Positions 1-5,801 of a stretch of DNA of 5,866 nt are shown here, in pieces. The notes beneath the pieces were generated by a model. It did no database searches, was not told the DNA's origin, and saw only the letters and a program-made list of their open reading frames with translations. The translations under genes and the position numbers were made by a program. The stretch's first letter is position 1. Every line of letters starts with the position of its first letter. The DNA lies in NCBI GenBank assembly GCA_022561525.1, contig JADFRB010000145.1, positions 1 to 5,866 on the forward strand, written 5' to 3'. Source of the DNA: Nitrospinota bacterium. GTDB taxonomy: Bacteria > Nitrospirota > Nitrospiria > Nitrospirales > UBA8639.

Positions 1-2
1 TT

Positions 3-467
3 CATGCAGTGGGCAAAATTGACTCACTCGACCGGCGCGTCTGCCGAAACGAGGTAGAGGAACGCTTCACCTGCCAGCACATGGCGCGTCGATACCTGGA
101 CGTCTACCAGAGAATTCTCGATGACCGGGAGAATCACCGACCGTGGGGACACTACGAAAACCTCCTCGAACGGGACGATTACAAAGTCAAGGAGATCATC
201 GTCAAGCCGGGCAAGCGGCTGAGTCTCCAGAAGCACCGGCACCGGGCAGAGCACTGGACCGTGGTCAGCGGCGTGGCACTGGTCACGGTCGGGGAACAGG
301 AAACCCTACTCAAGCCAGGGCAGTCCGTTGACATACCCAAGGGTGCAGTACACAGAGTCATGAACCCTGGCAACATCCCACTGGTCTTCGTAGAAGTTCA
401 GATGGGGGACTATTTCGGAGAAGACGACATAATTCGATTGGAGGACGACTATGGCCGCTCCCCGTAG
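3..467 (+). CDS. Glycosyltransferase (GT4-type tail) fused to type II phosphomannose isomerase cupin; 5' partial
   Basis: The frame is open to the window edge, so the start lies outside; 154 residues are visible, ending in TAG. Residues 1-39 (from the first full codon) read like the last helices of a family-4 glycosyltransferase: LDRRVCR, VEERF, then MARRYLDVYQRIL. After a six-residue linker, RPWG at 46-49 opens a full ManC-type cupin. Its first metal motif is HRHRAE (H78, H80, E83) with G90; its second is G106-x5-P-x-G-x2-H117-x3-N121. It ends in the family's usual GDYFGEDDI...EDDYGR. The cupin should interconvert mannose-6-phosphate and fructose-6-phosphate, or bind a related sugar phosphate; the transferase part would add a sugar, perhaps mannose from GDP-mannose (inference). 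An internal GTG (9) or ATG (81) could start a cupin-only protein, but neither has a well-placed Shine-Dalgarno and both fall inside the transferase-like tail. Cytoplasmic. The cupin call is firm; the fusion rests on a short stretch. Confidence 0.8.
   Translation, partial: HAVGKIDSLDRRVCRNEVEERFTCQHMARRYLDVYQRILDDRENHRPWGHYENLLERDDYKVKEIIVKPGKRLSLQKHRHRAEHWTVVSGVALVTVGEQETLLKPGQSVDIPKGAVHRVMNPGNIPLVFVEVQMGDYFGEDDIIRLEDDYGRSP
440..444 (+). promoter_or_regulatory. Shine-Dalgarno for the GH130 gene
   Basis: GGAGG lies six bases before the ATG at 451, inside the end of the upstream cupin gene. It favours the ATG over an in-frame GTG at 487, which has only a poor, distant AGGTG. The 17-base gene overlap suggests translational coupling. 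Confidence 0.75.
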
Positions 468-1410
468 CAGGTGTCACACTCGGCCGGTGATCAAACGCTG
501 CCCGACCAACCCGATCCTCACCAGAAACGATATCCCCTATCCGGTGGAAACCGTGCACAACGCCGGCATCGCACGGTACGACGGGCGCTACATCATGCTG
601 TTTCGATCCCACCTGCGCAACGGTCGGTCGATCATCGGCATCGCCGAAAGTGAGGATGGGTTCAAGTTCACGGCCGGAACGGAACCATTCATGATTCCGT
701 CCACAGAAGGCGCATTTGCGGAGTACGAGGCCTTCGGGGTGGAGGACCCTAGAATCTCGTGTATAGACGGGGAATACCTGATTACCTACAGCGCCTATTC
801 ACGCCATGGTGTGCGTATCGGGCTGGCGAAGACCAGGGACTTTCGATCCGTCGAGCGCGTTGCACTGATCACGCAGGCGGACATGCGTAATGTCGTCATC
901 TTCCCAGAGCGGTTCAATGGCCGTTACGCCCGTCTGGATCGCCCCCATTCGGAGATTAGTCCCTGGTCCGTGTGGCTGTCCTGGTCGCCGGACCTGGTAC
1001 ACTGGGGCGATTCAGAGGTGGTGATGAAACCAGTTCCATACCACTGGGACGAATCGAAGATCGGTCCCGGTGCCCCCCCGATCCGCACTGAGCGCGGCTG
1101 GCTCAGCATCTACCACGGGGTATTCAAGACCATGGACGGGGCGGTCTATCGCCTCGGCGTGGCGCTGCATGATCTCATCAACCCCGCGAAAATTATCGGC
1201 GTCTCAGACGAATGGGTGCTGGCCCCTGAGGATCCCTGGGAAATCACGGGCTACGTCCACAACGTCGTCTTTACCTGCGGTGCGGTCGCGGATGACGAGG
1301 GCGGCGTAAAGATTTACTGGGGTGGCGCAGACACCGTGATGTGTGCCGGGACCGCGCGTCTGGACGACCTGGTAGATCTGTGCCTCACCAACAGCCGACC
1401 ACCCTATTAA
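451..1410 (+). CDS. GH130 family mannoside phosphorylase/glycosidase
   Basis: This is a 319-residue cytoplasmic protein with no signal peptide, full length for the smaller GH130 enzymes. Family marks in order are HNAGIARYDG (36-45), MLFRSHLR (49-56), FGVEDPRI (95-102), RNVVIFPE (146-153), LDRP (162-165), WLSWSPDLVHW (175-185), SKIGPG (202-207), GWLSIYHGV (216-224) and YWGGADTV (289-296). GH130 members cleave beta-mannosides, most by phosphorolysis to mannose-1-phosphate, some by hydrolysis. R146-N147, R164, K203 and H222 match, in identity and roughly in spacing, residues I recall as phosphate contacts in characterised GH130 phosphorylases, so phosphorolysis is more likely; the substrate cannot be read from sequence. 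It overlaps the cupin gene by 17 bases, which links it to mannose phosphate metabolism. Third codon positions are GC-rich (22 of the first 30 codons). No clear terminator follows. Confidence 0.9.
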   Translation: MAAPRSRCHTRPVIKRCPTNPILTRNDIPYPVETVHNAGIARYDGRYIMLFRSHLRNGRSIIGIAESEDGFKFTAGTEPFMIPSTEGAFAEYEAFGVEDPRISCIDGEYLITYSAYSRHGVRIGLAKTRDFRSVERVALITQADMRNVVIFPERFNGRYARLDRPHSEISPWSVWLSWSPDLVHWGDSEVVMKPVPYHWDESKIGPGAPPIRTERGWLSIYHGVFKTMDGAVYRLGVALHDLINPAKIIGVSDEWVLAPEDPWEITGYVHNVVFTCGAVADDEGGVKIYWGGADTVMCAGTARLDDLVDLCLTNSRPPY

Positions 1411-1547
1411 CCCAACACTTTACGCATGACGTCCCAAGGAATCTCGCTGTTGGCGGGACCCATCGGCTTCGCTCAGGGCATGTTTTTCAAAAGCCCCTGG
1501 CAAGATTCAGACCATGACTTTCAGGAATTTAGAAGCTTGGAGGGAAG

Positions 1548-1554
1548 AAAAAAA
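1548..1554 (-). terminator. T-tract directly after tRNA-Lys, possible transcript end
   Basis: On the - strand, seven T bases begin two bases after the encoded CCA. No separate GC-rich hairpin sits between the tRNA and the tract, so only the folded tRNA arms could act as the stem. It is a plausible but unproven end for the tRNA transcript, including any read-through from purA. Confidence 0.3.
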
Positions 1555-1556
1555 CA

Positions 1557-1632
1557 TGGTGAGCCGCGAGCGACTCGAACGCTCGGCCCTCGCCTTAAAA
1601 GGGCGATGCTCTACCAACTGAGCTAGCGGCTC
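1557..1632 (-). tRNA. tRNA-Lys (anticodon UUU), CCA encoded
   Basis: The canonical cloverleaf is 76 bases long. It has a 7-bp acceptor stem (GAGCCGC/GCGGCTC), a D stem GCTC/GAGC with loop AGTTGGTA, an anticodon stem TCGCC/GGCGA with loop CTTTTAA, a 5-base variable loop, and a T stem GAGCG/CGCTC with loop TTCGAGT. The discriminator is A, followed by a genome-encoded CCA at 1559-1557. The anticodon TTT lies at 1599-1597, flanked by T33 and A37, and reads AAA/AAG lysine codons. It lies downstream of purA on the same strand with its own promoter, and converges on the GH130 gene. Confidence 0.97.
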
Positions 1633-1648
1633 ACCGAAGGGCGATGCT
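1599..1648. repeat. 12-bp direct repeat shared by tRNA-Lys and its promoter
   Basis: AAGGGCGATGCT occurs at 1599-1610 (anticodon arm and end of the D stem, on the complementary strand) and again at 1637-1648 (the tRNA's -10 region and first transcribed bases). The second copy continues to GCTAGC, a hexamer also present in the tRNA at 1622-1627. It looks like a small local duplication, or a tRNA fragment with an internal deletion. Confidence 0.6.
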
Positions 1649-1672
1649 AGCAACCGACTTGGGGCTTGTCAA
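1644..1672 (-). promoter_or_regulatory. Sigma70-type promoter of tRNA-Lys
   Basis: On the - strand, a perfect TTGACA (1672-1667) is followed by a 17-base spacer and TAGCAT (1649-1644). The next bases, CGCCC, form a GC-rich discriminator, as is common in stable-RNA promoters under stringent control. Transcription would start near 1637, four to five bases before the mature tRNA. The -35 box sits inside the palindrome CTTGT-TTG-ACAAG (1677-1665). Confidence 0.75.
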
Positions 1673-1689
1673 ACAAGAGTAGGGTTCTG

Positions 1690-3018
1690 TTACGCGCTGA
1701 CTTTGGGAATTCTGATGCGCGGTCGGATAGCGGTCATCGGATTTTTCAGCATGATGGTATGTTCCCGATGGGAGCCCGTGGACACAATATCAATGGGGCA
1801 AGCGGTTAATTCTTCAATCCGACTTAAATAGCGTTTGGCCTCTTGTGGAAGATCTTTATAGGATGTGACCGCTGTGGTCGATCCCGTCCACCCAGGCATC
1901 ACTTCATACACCGGTTCGCATTCAGAAAGAACCTGAAGGTCAGCGGGCATGTCCCGATAGAGTTTCCCTTTATGGCGATACCCAACCGCAATTTTTAATT
2001 GGCGCGAGCCATCCAGCACATCCAATTTAGTGACGGCCAATGACGTGCATCCGTTCACGCGCACGGCATACCGCAACACCACAGCATCCAACCAACCACA
2101 CCGGCGGGCGCGTCCCGTAGTCGCTCCAATTTCCTGACCGCGTTCTTGCAAACCCTCCCCAACGGCATCGGACAATTCCGTGGGAAACGGCCCACTCCCA
2201 ACGCGTGTGGAATAGGCTTTCGTGACGCCAAGCACCGCATCGATTTTTGTTGGGCCAATCCCCGTTCCAGTACAGGCGCCCCCGGCACAAGAGCTTGACG
2301 ACGTCACGAACGGATAGGTCCCAAGGTCAACATCCAAATGCGTACCTTGCGCCCCTTCAAATAAGACATGGCGCCCATTTTCTGTGGCCTTATGCAGCAG
2401 CAAGGAGTCATCGGCGACATGAGAACGCAACCGGTCGGCATACTTCATATATTCCTCGACAATACGATCTGGAGTAAACCCTCGAGCTTTATACACGTGC
2501 CGAAGGAAATTATTGATCTCGACCAGATTGTCTTCCACTTTGTCCCGAAAAACATCAGGGTTGAGAAGATCACCCATTCGAATGCCAATACGAGCCATTT
2601 TATCCACATAGGCCGGACCAATACCCTTCCCCGTGGTGCCAATGCGACGAGACCCTTTCGCTTTTTCCGCCGCCTTATCAATGGCCTTGTGATACGGCAT
2701 GATCACATGAGCCCGCTGACTAATCATAAAATTCCGCCCAACTTTGATCCCTTGGGCTTGCAGTTGGTCCAATTCCCCAATCAGCGCTCCAGGATCAATC
2801 ACCACCCCGCCTCCCAAAATACACAATTTCCCCCTTGATAAAATGCCGGACGGAATTAAATGGAAAATATAGGTTCCTTTTCTGTTCACCACTGTATGAC
2901 CGGCATTGGACCCACCCTGAAAACGAACGACCACATCAGCATCGCGGGAAAGAATATCGACAATTTTCCCTTTCCCCTCATCCCCCCACTGCGATCCAAT
3001 GACGATTAAATTTGCCAT
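1690..3018 (-). CDS. purA: Adenylosuccinate synthetase
   Basis: PurA joins IMP and aspartate using GTP to give adenylosuccinate, the first committed step from IMP to AMP; it works in the cytoplasm as a dimer. The 442 residues are slightly more than the usual 430 or so, the extra being a basic C-terminal tail (about 431-442). Visible motifs are GSQWGDEGKGK (8-18) with catalytic D13, NAGHT with H41, GTTGKGIGPAY (127-137), FEGAQGTHLD (220-229), the aspartate-binding loop region ATTGRARRCGWLD (299-311) and TKLDVLDG (330-337). The usual STGPDR loop near the C-terminus reads STGSHR (413-418). The ATG has only a weak GAGAG five bases upstream. The gene lies beyond an intrinsic terminator after panB, so it is probably a separate transcription unit. 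No hairpin terminator follows, so read-through into tRNA-Lys is possible. Confidence 0.98.
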   Translation of the reverse strand: MANLIVIGSQWGDEGKGKIVDILSRDADVVVRFQGGSNAGHTVVNRKGTYIFHLIPSGILSRGKLCILGGGVVIDPGALIGELDQLQAQGIKVGRNFMISQRAHVIMPYHKAIDKAAEKAKGSRRIGTTGKGIGPAYVDKMARIGIRMGDLLNPDVFRDKVEDNLVEINNFLRHVYKARGFTPDRIVEEYMKYADRLRSHVADDSLLLHKATENGRHVLFEGAQGTHLDVDLGTYPFVTSSSSCAGGACTGTGIGPTKIDAVLGVTKAYSTRVGSGPFPTELSDAVGEGLQERGQEIGATTGRARRCGWLDAVVLRYAVRVNGCTSLAVTKLDVLDGSRQLKIAVGYRHKGKLYRDMPADLQVLSECEPVYEVMPGWTGSTTAVTSYKDLPQEAKRYLSRIEELTACPIDIVSTGSHREHTIMLKNPMTAIRPRIRIPKVSA

Positions 3019-3074
3019 TTCAACTCTCTATATTCCTAAAGAATCCTGTGAATACAGCCACTCGAAAATGTCAT

Positions 3075-3107
3075 AAAAAAGGCCCCGACTCACACAAAGT
3101 CAGAGCC
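3075..3107 (-). terminator. Strong intrinsic terminator between panB and purA
   Basis: On the - strand, GGCTCTGACT (3107-3098) pairs with AGTCGGGGCC (3090-3081) over ten base pairs, two of them G-U, with a seven-base loop and then six T bases (3080-3075). The + strand has no T-tract after the stem, so it acts in one direction. It most simply ends the folD-metF-panB transcript. Because a promoter lies just in front of it, it may also shape the purA leader. Confidence 0.85.
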
Positions 3108-3119
3108 AACCGGAGATGA

Positions 3120-3148
3120 ATGTTAGGCTCCGTTTGGTGAATTGTCAA
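3120..3148 (-). promoter_or_regulatory. Sigma70-type promoter just upstream of the purA leader terminator
   Basis: On the - strand, a perfect TTGACA (3148-3143) is followed by a 17-base spacer and TAACAT (3125-3120, four of six consensus bases). The start would fall near 3111-3113, only about five bases before the terminator stem. It points at purA, giving a leader of roughly 94 bases. The -35 box overlaps an inverted repeat, TTGTC-N8-GACAA (3159-3142), which could be an operator. Confidence 0.6.
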
Positions 3149-3207
3149 TAGAACGACAACTTAAAGCCGCCAATGTGGAATGGTCGAAATCATTCGTTCA
3201 CGCATGC

Positions 3208-3225
3208 AAAAAAATCTAAAAAAAA
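3208..3225. other. Two phased A-tracts (probable bent DNA)
   Basis: Seven A bases (3208-3214) and eight A bases (3218-3225) on the + strand have centres about 10.5 bp apart, one helical turn, which is the arrangement that bends DNA. They lie just after the panB stop and about 60-80 bp upstream of the predicted purA promoter. No hairpin precedes them on the - strand, so I do not call them a terminator. Confidence 0.45.
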
Positions 3226-3238
3226 GAGACACAGGGTT

Positions 3239-4027
3239 TTAGTGATAACTTTCGAGATCAGAGGGAAATTTTTGGCATTCCACCTCTTCTTTGAATCGGC
3301 GAAGGGCTTGAAGGGCATCGGCTTTTAAGTGGGCATACGGCTTCACGAACTTCGGGGTAAAATCGTCAAAGAGTCCAAGAAGGTCATAGAGCACCAACAC
3401 TTGCCCATCACAATCAGGTCCCGCGCCGATCCCAATCGTTGGGATGGAGGCCGCTTGGGTGATTGTTTTCGCAAGATCAGCCGGCATGGCTTCGAGTACG
3501 AGTGAAAAGGCCCCCGCGGCTTCTAACGCCCGAGCATCGGCCAGCAAAGCCTCCGCATGATTTTCGTCCCGACCCTGCACTTTGTATCCACCGTACTGAT
3601 TGACGGACTGAGGCGTCATCCCAATATGCCCCATCACGGGAATGCCCACTCGCGTGAGTGCTTGCACACGATCGATCATGGGGATTCCGCCTTCCAGCTT
3701 CACCGCTCCAGCTCCAGCCTGAATCAGACGTCCGGCATTCCGGACGGCCTCTTCGACACTGATTTGGTATGACATGAACGGCATATCGGCGATGACCAGA
3801 GTCTGTTCCCGTGCACCAGCGACGAGTCGGGTATGATAGATCATATCCTCCATGGTCACAGACAGCGTGTCCTGTTTTCCCTGAACCACCACACCAAGGG
3901 AATCCCCAACCAGAATCGCTTCGATGCCAGCTTGTTCCACGATCCGTGCAAACAACGCATCGTAGGCCGTGACCACGACCAGTTTCTTTCCTTTTTCCTT
4001 TTGGCGTTGGAACTCCGGCACCGTCAT
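3239..4027 (-). CDS. panB: 3-methyl-2-oxobutanoate hydroxymethyltransferase (ketopantoate synthase)
   Basis: PanB transfers a one-carbon unit from 5,10-methylene-THF to 2-oxoisovalerate to give ketopantoate, the first committed step to pantothenate and coenzyme A; it is a cytoplasmic Mg2+ enzyme. At 262 residues it is normal length (about 264 in E. coli). TAYDALFA (20-27) opens the barrel. Metal ligands are D42 (LVGDSLG), D81 (IADMPF) and E112 (VKLEGG); the catalytic base is E179 (LVLEAMP). GHIGMTPQS (133-141), GGYKVQGR (146-153) and IGIGAG (198-203) are also conserved. Its ATG shares one base with the upstream stop (TGATG), so translation is probably coupled to the metF-type gene, which draws on the same folate donor. 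An upstream GGCGGA at about nine bases may serve as ribosome binding site. Confidence 0.98.
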   Translation of the reverse strand: MTVPEFQRQKEKGKKLVVVTAYDALFARIVEQAGIEAILVGDSLGVVVQGKQDTLSVTMEDMIYHTRLVAGAREQTLVIADMPFMSYQISVEEAVRNAGRLIQAGAGAVKLEGGIPMIDRVQALTRVGIPVMGHIGMTPQSVNQYGGYKVQGRDENHAEALLADARALEAAGAFSLVLEAMPADLAKTITQAASIPTIGIGAGPDCDGQVLVLYDLLGLFDDFTPKFVKPYAHLKADALQALRRFKEEVECQKFPSDLESYH

Positions 4028-4917
4028 CAGTTCAATTCCGCCTTTCGAATAATCTCGGGTACTCGATCGCCCAAACGGCCAGGCATAATATGGACACCAT
4101 CGCAGTACGGACGAACCGCTTTAATGAGGCGTACGGCAATATCCACGCCAACATCCGCTTCATGAGACCCTCTGGCATCCTTCATCTCCAATAAGAGTTC
4201 TTCGGGAACATCGATCCCCGGGATATTCGCGTTCAAATATTCCGCCATTTTCAGGGAGCGAAGAACTAATACCCCGGCCAAGATCTTACAGGGGTATCGC
4301 CGCGCTTCCAACATAAAGCCCTTGAACGAATCGAAACAATACACGGCTTGTGTTTGAAAAAATTGTGCACCGGCTTGGACCTTCGCACTCAATTTCTGAT
4401 GCATGATTTCAGCAGAGTCAACCCCCGGAGCCGTCGCAGCGCCAATAAAAAAATCCGTGGCGCCATCTAATGGTTTGTCAGCCATGTCTCGTCCTTGATT
4501 CAATAAACCGATGGTCCGCATGACCTGAACGGAATCCATATCATACACGGGTTTGGCCTCTTTGTGATCCCCGACTTGTGGGCTATCCCCGGTCAAACAC
4601 AGCACATTGCGAATGCCTAGAAGATGTGCGCCCAGTAAGTCCGACTGAATCCCCATTCGGTTTCGGTCCCGACAGGTCACTTGCAAAACCGGATCATGCC
4701 CCTGCTCAAACAACAGCCGCGACACAGCGACCGAACTCGCGCGCATCACCGCAGCGGTGTTATCCGTGACATTGATGCCATGCACATGGCCGACCAAGGC
4801 CTTGGCGGTCTCGAGTAAGGCCGAAACATTTGTGCCCTTGGGAGGATTCATTTCAACGGTGATGGCGAACTCTCCCTGTTCCAAGGATCGCCGCAATGTG
4901 TGTCGTCCGTCATTCAT
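4027..4917 (-). CDS. metF: Methylenetetrahydrofolate reductase, short MetF/YitJ-like form
   Basis: This flavin-dependent enzyme reduces 5,10-methylene-THF to 5-methyl-THF for methionine synthesis. From the ATG at 4917 it has 296 residues, the normal length for bacterial MetF. I prefer this start because homologues begin about 10-15 residues before GEF; a GTG at 4950 would add 11 residues and overlap folD by 17 bases, and neither start has a strong Shine-Dalgarno. In numbering from the GTG: E33 in TVEMNPPKG is the likely catalytic glutamate, INVTDN (59-64), TCRDRNRMGIQSDLLGA (92-108), LTGD (119-122), KPVYDMDS (133-140), AGAQFFQTQAVY (193-204) and ILAGVLVLRS (223-232). The RDRN...QSDLLGA...LTGD pattern matches the reductase half of YitJ-type proteins rather than enterobacterial MetF; no methyltransferase domain or MetV-like partner gene is visible. 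The electron donor cannot be told from sequence. Confidence 0.9.
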   Translation of the reverse strand: MNDGRHTLRRSLEQGEFAITVEMNPPKGTNVSALLETAKALVGHVHGINVTDNTAAVMRASSVAVSRLLFEQGHDPVLQVTCRDRNRMGIQSDLLGAHLLGIRNVLCLTGDSPQVGDHKEAKPVYDMDSVQVMRTIGLLNQGRDMADKPLDGATDFFIGAATAPGVDSAEIMHQKLSAKVQAGAQFFQTQAVYCFDSFKGFMLEARRYPCKILAGVLVLRSLKMAEYLNANIPGIDVPEELLLEMKDARGSHEADVGVDIAVRLIKAVRPYCDGVHIMPGRLGDRVPEIIRKAELN

Positions 4918-4933
4918 TTCGGCTTCGTGGTTT

Positions 4934-5791
4934 TTATCCTTTCGTGACACGCGTTGCGGCTTCCACCGTATTGGCCAGCAACATGGCGATCGTCATGGGG
5001 CCCACCCCGCCTGGAACCGGTGAAAGCCAGCCGGCCCGTTCCTTGACGGGTTTAAAATCCACATCGCCGACTAACCGGCCATCACCCAACCGATTGATGC
5101 CCACATCAATCACCACGGCACCGGGCTTGACCATATCAGCTTTGACAAATTGTGCTTTTCCAATAGCCGCCACGAGAATATCCGCTTCCCGGCATATCCC
5201 TGGTAAATCTTGTGTTCGCGAATGACAGATTGTCACCGTGGCATGCCGATGCATCAATAATATCGCGACCGGCTTCCCGACGATGTTGCTGCGCCCCAAC
5301 ACCACCGCTCGTTTTCCCTCAATGGCTTGTCCGGTGGACTCGATCATCCGAATCACGCCCTTTGGGGTACACGGCACAAACAACGGGTCACCCGCCACCA
5401 ACCTGCCAATGTTATAGGGGTGAAACCCATCGGCATCCTTATCCGGCGACACGGCGTTCAACACTGTTTGGCTATCGATTTGAGGGGGAAGCGGAAGCTG
5501 GACCAAGATGCCGTGGATCTTCGGATCGGCATTCAATTGGCGAATCAGCTTGAGCAGTTCTTCTTGCGTGGTCGTAGCGGGAAGGGTGTGGTCATCCACA
5601 TACAATCCCGCCATATCACAGGCTTTCTTTTTATTCCGAACATAGACGGCGGAGGCGGGATCATCGCCCACAAGGACCACGGCAAGACCGGGACGAACTC
5701 CAGTCCGCCCCACTAACGCCTCAATATCCTGGGCAATACTCTGACGAATGTCTTGAGCGAGTGCTTTTCCGTCAATCAACTGAGCGGGCAC
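4934..5791 (-). CDS. folD: Bifunctional methylene-THF dehydrogenase / methenyl-THF cyclohydrolase
   Basis: FolD interconverts 5,10-methylene-THF, methenyl-THF and 10-formyl-THF using NAD(P)+ in the cytosol. I start it at the GTG at 5791, giving 285 residues and the typical opening [13 protein letters not shown] lies five bases before it, whereas the ATG at 5803 (289 residues) has none. In numbering from that [16 protein letters not shown] (48-60) holds catalytic Y54 and K58; GILVQLPLP (98-106) holds Q102; DKDADGFHP (121-129) holds D125; the nucleotide-binding GRSNIVGKP lies at 170-178; SPVPGGVGP (261-269) ends the family signature. It is the first gene of the visible folD-metF-panB operon, 16 bases before the preferred metF start. 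It supplies methylene-THF to both downstream enzymes and 10-formyl-THF for purine synthesis. Confidence 0.97.
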   Translation of the reverse strand: MPAQLIDGKALAQDIRQSIAQDIEALVGRTGVRPGLAVVLVGDDPASAVYVRNKKKACDMAGLYVDDHTLPATTTQEELLKLIRQLNADPKIHGILVQLPLPPQIDSQTVLNAVSPDKDADGFHPYNIGRLVAGDPLFVPCTPKGVIRMIESTGQAIEGKRAVVLGRSNIVGKPVAILLMHRHATVTICHSRTQDLPGICREADILVAAIGKAQFVKADMVKPGAVVIDVGINRLGDGRLVGDVDFKPVKERAGWLSPVPGGVGPMTIAMLLANTVEAATRVTKG

Positions 5792-5796
5792 AGGAA

Positions 5797-5801
5797 CCTC
5801 C
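5797..5801 (-). promoter_or_regulatory. Shine-Dalgarno that places the folD start at GTG 5791
   Basis: On the - strand GGAGG (5801-5797) overlaps the in-frame ATG at 5803 and is followed after TTCCT by GTG at 5791. It cannot serve the ATG it overlaps, so it argues for the GTG. Confidence 0.6.

Noticed and set aside
1..57. Tail of a separate upstream gene in frame 1 ending in TAG at 55-57
   Set aside because: The frame through 3-467 is also open at the edge and gives a family-like glycosyltransferase ending, whereas the frame-1 peptide resembles nothing.
81..467. Stand-alone cupin gene starting at ATG 81
   Set aside because: No Shine-Dalgarno at a proper distance, and the codons before and after the ATG form one continuous transferase-like helix. 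Kept only as an alternative.
1431..1459. Inverted repeat GTCCC...GGGAC after the GH130 stop
   Set aside because: Five pairs around a 19-base loop with no T-tract; expected by chance.
1474..1499. Hairpin CAGGG...CCCTG as terminator of the GH130 gene
   Set aside because: The stem is five pairs with bulges and no T-tract follows on either strand.
1426..1626. 66-residue open frame on the + strand
   Set aside because: Its second half is read through the opposite strand of tRNA-Lys, a common source of false proteins. It has no Shine-Dalgarno and no recognisable domain.
2368..2838. 156-residue open frame antisense to purA
   Set aside because: It is a shadow of a firmly identified gene, with no domain and no ribosome binding site.
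3025..3074. Second purA promoter downstream of the terminator (ATGACA, TTCACA with TATTCA or TATAGA)
   Set aside because: The possible boxes are spaced only about 14 bases apart, too short for a sigma70 promoter.
3019..3113. Purine riboswitch in the purA leader
   Set aside because: The leader is about 94 bases and most of it is the terminator stem and short repeats; no three-way junction with the conserved loop pairs of purine aptamers is visible.
3208..3238. T-tracts after panB as its terminator
   Set aside because: No stem precedes them on the - strand; the strong hairpin at 3081-3107 is the better terminator.
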